A stretch of 64,000 nt of DNA from Yponomeuta sedellus (taxonomy: Eukaryota; Arthropoda; Insecta; Lepidoptera; Yponomeutidae). Below, one piece after another: positions 43,901-49,900 of this stretch (its first letter is position 1; the number at the start of each line of letters is the position of its first letter). The notes below the pieces were generated by a model. It was given only the letters and a program-made list of their open reading frames with translations, made no database searches and was not told where the DNA came from. Made by a program: the position numbers and the translations under genes. The DNA lies in the NCBI GenBank assembly GCA_934045075.1, contig OW203730.1, forward strand, positions 13,138,505-13,202,504, read 5' to 3'.

Positions 43901-46900
43901 GTTATGTTATGGTTTAATAGAGCTATAACCTACAACCTATTTTAATAATAAGCAAACTTTGTTAAATTTAATTTAAACACTGTAAGAAAATTGGGCCTTT
44001 AGACGAATTCAATTATTATTATTATTAATACTATAAATACATAGATGACATTTTTAAAAACTTATTTTGAGGCTAAAAATTCCGCCTATGCTGAACCCGC
44101 GACCTCTGGCTCACCGTAACAGCGCTCTCCCAACTGAGCTAATGGGCAAGTGCTGGCATCAGCGAAATTTCGAACCTCTTTACATCATTCTCTGATTAAG
44201 GCAGCGACATCTGGCTAAAGTATTTGCCACCGAGGCCGACTATAAATAAGATAAGATAAGAATATTCTTTATTGTACACACCAGAAAATAATTATAGAGA
44301 CAACAATTACAAAAGAAGAGGTACAATTGGCGGCCTTATTGCTGATAGCAATTTCTTCCAGGCAACCTTAAATCGGAAAGATTGCTGAAGGAAAAATTGA
44401 GACGGGTAGTTGGTGCTCATCGAATATTAACGTACATACATATATGTAATAAAATAAACTTACATAGATAAATACTATTATAAACATACATAAACATTAA
44501 GCTATAATAGCAAGCATGATAGGAACAATAAATGGGACAGACCTACAGACAAAAAGAAAATAAGAAATTATTTGAAAAGAAAGAATTCTACTACTTTAGA
44601 TTTAAATATAGCAGGAGATGGGGAGCGCCTTAAATGGAAACCGGCAGCTCATTCCACAGCCGGACCGCTCTTACAGTAAATGAGATGGCAACGAACTTTG
44701 TCGTATGTGTTTTCAGCGACAATAGTATATTTCATTACAAGTGCGAAAAGGCTGTCATCGCAAAGAGTTCCGACAAATGTCTACCCGAGCCGAGGCGCAG
44801 CCGAAGGCGAGGGTTTTTTCTTGATTTTTGATTTTTTTTTCGATTTTTTTCTTCTTCACCCATTCTGGTAGGTGAAGGGAACTATGCCCGTACAGCCAAG
44901 TCTTCCGTAGAATTTTTTTATTGATATGAAATGAAAATGAAATTTAATGAGATGAAATGAAAAAAAAAACCCTATTAATAAAGTAATGAAACAAATTAGT
45001 AGCTTCTCCTTAGAAATAAACGTATTTGCATGAATCATAAAAACTTCTATGATTTTTTTTAGTAAAAACTTCATGGTTGTTTTTTTTTGAATAGACATTA
45101 ATTTTCAGGCTCTAAATAGGTTATTAATTTAACAGTTGGGAAAGAGGTGAAAAAAAGCACGAGTATGTAATAGCCCACATCCCGAACGCTATACGTCCCT
45201 GCAATACGCCACTTTTTGAGCCAGTTGCTCATTAAAAAATAAATAATCCCCGCCCCCAGCTTCGTCCTCGAGCTGTACGAACTCGGCGGGCGCGCTTGGC
45301 TCGCCCAAGCCGGAGAAGCGGCAGGCCAACTCGCCGCTGCCGCCGCCCCCGCCCCCGCCCGCCGCCCGCCCCGCCGCCGCCCTCAAGGCAGAAGCCAAGC
45401 ACCACAAGCAGCAGCGGATCTCTAGCACGGGTAATTCGCGCGGACCGCCATCTTTGGGAAGCCGGGCCCTTCAGAAAGCCCGCAGTGACATCGGAGCACT
45501 GCTGGCTTTCTGAGAGATAGGCTGGCTGGAGTAGAGTCACAGCTCCACTACGTACAATGGCCCAATCATGAGGCTGAGTGCGGAGGTCTGTGGTCTAACT
45601 AATTAACGGGTAACTCGCTCATTTTATTAATCTTCTTTAAAATATATAAAAATGAATTGCTGTTCGTTAGTTTCGCTAAAACTCGAGAACGGCTGAACGG
45701 ATTTATCTTCGTCTTGAAATTTTTGTGAAGGTCTAGGGAAGGTTTAAAAGGTGAGAAAAAAAAAACAGCTTTTTTTCGATACAAACGTTTTTTTCTTAAT
45801 AAAATGTAGAGTCGATTTGAAGTTTATTGCTATTCAATGAAGTTCATATTAAATTACAATCACTCACTGTTGTCTAAGAAGCAATATAGGTGTGTTCCTT
45901 AAAATTGTTTTATAAAAAATCTTATTTATCGATTGAGGCAGTACGTAAGTAGTACAGTAAGTCTGCGGGGCCAGCTAGTCCAAAATAAAAAACAACACGC
46001 ATTGCGCCTGCGAATCGCTCGTAACCCCGGCTGGCTGAGTGATCTTAAACGATCACGAAGGTTAGGCAACTTAGGGCGCGTTCCGTGCATGGATGGGTGA
46101 CCGTCTATGAATAATGCTGGTGGCATGGAACCGTTCGGTGGTATCCGAACGGTTCCGTGCTTCGCAAGACCAGCCACTAGTCTTGCAAGCCTCCACCAAT
46201 CCGGACTTGGCCTCGGTGGTAGAGTATGACCTATACCTTCCTCGGGGACGAGACCCGTGACCCTCGGTGGGGACATAATGGGTTGACGATGATTATGCCT
46301 GCATCTGCTCCGCGATGCTCGCTTATGTTTGTTAAGGTGTCTTGAAAAATTGAGGATTGAATTACACTAGCTGTGCCTCGCGGTATTACCCGCGGTTTAT
46401 CGATTTTCCCATGGGAATAACATGTTTTCCCGCAGTAAAATGTTAATCCAGGGTGTAAGCTAACTCCATATCAAATTTTATTAAAATCGCGCCAGCCGTT
46501 TAGACGTGAAGAAGTAACAAACAACTTTCAACATAAACTTTTGGCTTTGTACGTAATACAGAGAATAGTGTAAAGAGGTTCAAAATTTTACTGATGCCGG
46601 TGAGTCGCCCATTAGCTTAGTTGGAAAGAGCGCTGGCACGGATAGCCAGAGGTCGCGGGTTCGAATCCCGGCATGGGTGGAATTTTTATCCTCTAAATAG
46701 GTTTTTAAAATTGTCCTTGGCACGGGCTAGTGCATTAAAAATAAAAATAGTATAATCATGTGGGTACAGCGATATCATAGTTAGTTAGTTAGACCTGAGA
46801 TTTCCGCACTTAGCCTCATGATTAGGCCATTGTACGTAGTGGAGCTGTCAGTTTACTCCAGCCAGCCTATCTCTTTCCAGAAAGCCAGCAGTGCTCCGAT

Positions 46901-49900
46901 GTCACTGCAGGCTTCCTGAAGGGACCCCGGCTTCCCAATGATGGCGGTCCGTTGCTTTTCCACGCCTTCACAGTGAATGGTCACGTGGGAGGGTGTTTCC
47001 TCTTCTTTGAGGCATCCCCGGCAAAGCGGGCTGTCGGTTAGACCCATGTTGTAGAGATGTCTGTTCAGTGAGCAGTGGCCTGTTAAGATTGCCACAGCTT
47101 TGCGCAGATTTTCTCTTCTCAGACGCAGCAGGCTACGTGAAAGACGTTTCGAGATTGTTGGTAAGGCCTCCCTGGCTTGTCTACATTTGGTTTCTGTTCT
47201 CCAAAGTTCAGCATGTTGGCTTTCTGTTCGCGACCTCAACCATTTTCTAAACTGGTTGTATGGGAGTGGGAGCAGGGGTTCGGGTCCTTCCACTGTAGTT
47301 TCCGAGCCTCTTTTAGCGAGTTCATCTGCGGCATCCTTGCCCAGGGAGCCGCTATGACCCTTTATCCATTGTAAAGTGACTCTGTTATTTGTTGACAGTT
47401 TTTCCAATTCAAGGTGACACTCTAGTATCAAGCTGTTGTTTGTAAGATTGCTGTTGAGTGCTTGTAGGACTGAGGCGCTGTCCGAGATTATGCGTATTGC
47501 GTAAGCCTTCGCATTTCTTGTGTTCAACAGCGCGACAGCTCTTGTTATACCGATGCATTCTGCCTGAAAGATTGTATTCAGGTTGCCAAGGGTTGTAGAT
47601 ATTTTTAGATTTAGTTCATTGGAAAAGGCTCCTGCGCCCGTTCCTGTTTTAGTTTTGGAGCCGTCCGTGTACACTCTGACTTCGTGTATTCACGAGTAGT
47701 CGGCAGGCTCCTCTTGCAGTTGCACCTTATATTTTTGACAAAAAATATAAGGTGCAAAAGGTGTGTGGTATTCTGTCGCACACCGCTTCCATCATAGGCT
47801 GGTCCGAAACAGCGGCTGCTAGGATTTGTGTGTGTGGGGTGTAGCTGTTTTGTTTCCATATACCGGTTGTCCGAAGCCGTAGGGCAGCACTGGCTGCTTC
47901 TTGTTGAACATGCAAGTGTAGAGGTCTGAGGTTCAACAGGGCTTCCAGGGCAGTAGTCGGTGTTGTCTTCATGCACCCAGTTACTGCGAGGCATGCCAGT
48001 CGTTGTAGCCTCTGTAATTGAAGTACTGCTATTTTCTGTTTTATTCTGGTCCACCATACAACGGCGCCATAAGTTATAGCGGGTCTTATCACCGAAGTGT
48101 ATAACCACATCATAAGTGACGGGCGTAGACCCCACTGTTTTCTTATGAGGCCTCGGCATTGCCAGAAGGTCATCTGGGCCTTGTTAACGATATTCTGTAG
48201 GTGCGAGCTCCAGTTTAGTTTGCTATCTAGCGTCACACCGAGATATTTAACTGTTGGTGACAGGGTTAGCGTTGTTCCGAAAAACTTTGGTAGGTTTTGT
48301 GTTTTTGGGTTACGTTTGTTTGTAAAAAGTACTAATTCCGTTTTAGTCGGGTTGGCGGTTAGTTGATGAGTATTGCACCATCGCTCGACTATGCCAAACG
48401 CCGTTCTCATTAGACTGTATAGAATATCCTCGGATTTACCTATCGTCAGGATTGATAAATCGTCGGCGTAGCCTATTATCCAGAAATCACATTCATCAAG
48501 GCGTCTGATTAAGCCGTCAACTACTAGGTTCCATAGAAGTGGCGATAGAACTCCCCCTTGAGGGCAGCCTCTGGCCACTATTGCCCTCGTAGTGCTGTTT
48601 ACCTTAAGCGTTATGGCTCTTTGACGCAGGAGGTTGTCTATCCAGCCCGTGATGGTTGGCTGCACTCCTCGTTTCACCAGCGCTTGGTTGATGCTACTGA
48701 AAGTTGTTTTGTCGAAAGCACCTTCTATGTCAATAAAGGCTCCTAAGACCATATGTTTATCTGAGAGGCCCTTTTCTATGGTTCTAACGACCGTATGCAG
48801 AGCTGAGTCTGTTGATCTGCCATTTCTATAGGCATGTTGTTGAGGATGTAAAGGTTTTGTTTTTAGGGCTCCTTCTCTTATGTGCCTGTCCGTTAGTCTC
48901 TCCAACGTTTTTAAGAGGAACGATGTGAGGCATTGGCCTCACATCGTTCCTCTTAAAAACGTTGGAGGCAGGCAGGCAAAATCCTATAGGCCTATTAAGG
49001 CCTATAGGATTTTGCCTGTGTATAGTCTCCTTTTCCAGCCTTTAAGTAAAAATACTACTTTGACTTCCCGCCATGAGTGGGGAATGTACTGGTGTGCCAA
49101 GCAGGATTGAAAGATACACACTAGCTGTGGCAGTATTGTGTTAATTCCCCATTGTAGGAGTGCCGGAAAAATTTCGTCTATTCCAGAGGATTTGCAAGGC
49201 AGGAAGCTTTTTACGGCCCATTGTACTTTATCTTCGGTAATGACCGTGTTTGATACGGCCCAGTCAATATCAGCTGGCGATCGTTCGAAGGGCTCTTCCC
49301 ATTGTTGTTTGTCCATGATCATACAATCTGGGAAGTGAGTGTGTAGTAGCAGTTCGCTTATTTCTTCGTCGGAGGTTGTGTATGTGCCGTCCGATTTCTT
49401 CAGTGAGCCGAGTCCTCTGTTTTTGTTTGTTGAAAGAAGTGTTTTAATTCTTGCTGTCTCCTTTGTTGACTCGATTTTTTCACAGAAACGCCGCCATGAG
49501 CTAGTTTGGTAGTAGCGGATTTTCTTTTTCGATATTTTCTTTTTAGCGATATCATTCCGATGTATAAACCTAACTGCAAAGTAGGTAGTCGGGGCTGTAA
49601 GTGATGCAATCTACTTCAGCCAGATGTCGCTGCCTGTACGTAATACAGAGAATAGTGTAAAGAGGTTCGAAATTTCACTGATGCCGGTGAGTCGCCCATT
49701 AGCTCAGTTGGAAAGAGCTTTGGCACGGATAGCCAGAGGTCGCGGGTTCGAATCCCGGCATGGGTGGAATTTTTAGCCTCTAAATAGGTTTTTAAATTTG
49801 TAATATTAGTGTGAAGTGTTATGTGATGTGATGTATGTAAAAACAACACGCGTTGTATATTAAATTATTTACGACCGACGACTTAGGAAAACCTTCGACA

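Larger units (their letters stand above)
46778..49544 (-). mobile_element. 5'-truncated R1/LOA-like LINE (reverse transcriptase + RNase H)
   Basis: Read on the minus strand: a reverse transcriptase fragment (49322-49002 and 48905-47727) with motifs CPQGGVLSPLLWNL and the catalytic YADD (GYADDLSIL). An RNase H domain follows (47674-46853) with YTDGSKTKTGTGAGAF and the later ADELAKRG. It ends in a 3' UTR and a short (TAAC)n tail. The endonuclease and any gag-like ORF are missing. AGCGATATCA flanks both ends (46768-46777, 49545-49554) as a 10-bp target duplication. The frame is broken by two fold-backs at 48900-49018, a smaller one at 47720-47757 and a stop before RNase H (about 47693), so it is inactive. 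RNase H after RT fits the I/LOA side of the R1 group. It lies in adaptor intron 7, antisense. Confidence 0.88.

Noticed and set aside
45189..45540. Reverse-strand and other-frame Arg/Gly-rich frames over adaptor exon 7
   Set aside because: Shadows of the GC-rich proline-coding sequence. The plus frame fits phase and flanking exons.
49690..49770. Functional tRNA gene in the best-preserved cloverleaf
   Set aside because: Anticodon loop lacks U33, acceptor pairing is incomplete, and the sequence is one of about ten dispersed SINE copies.
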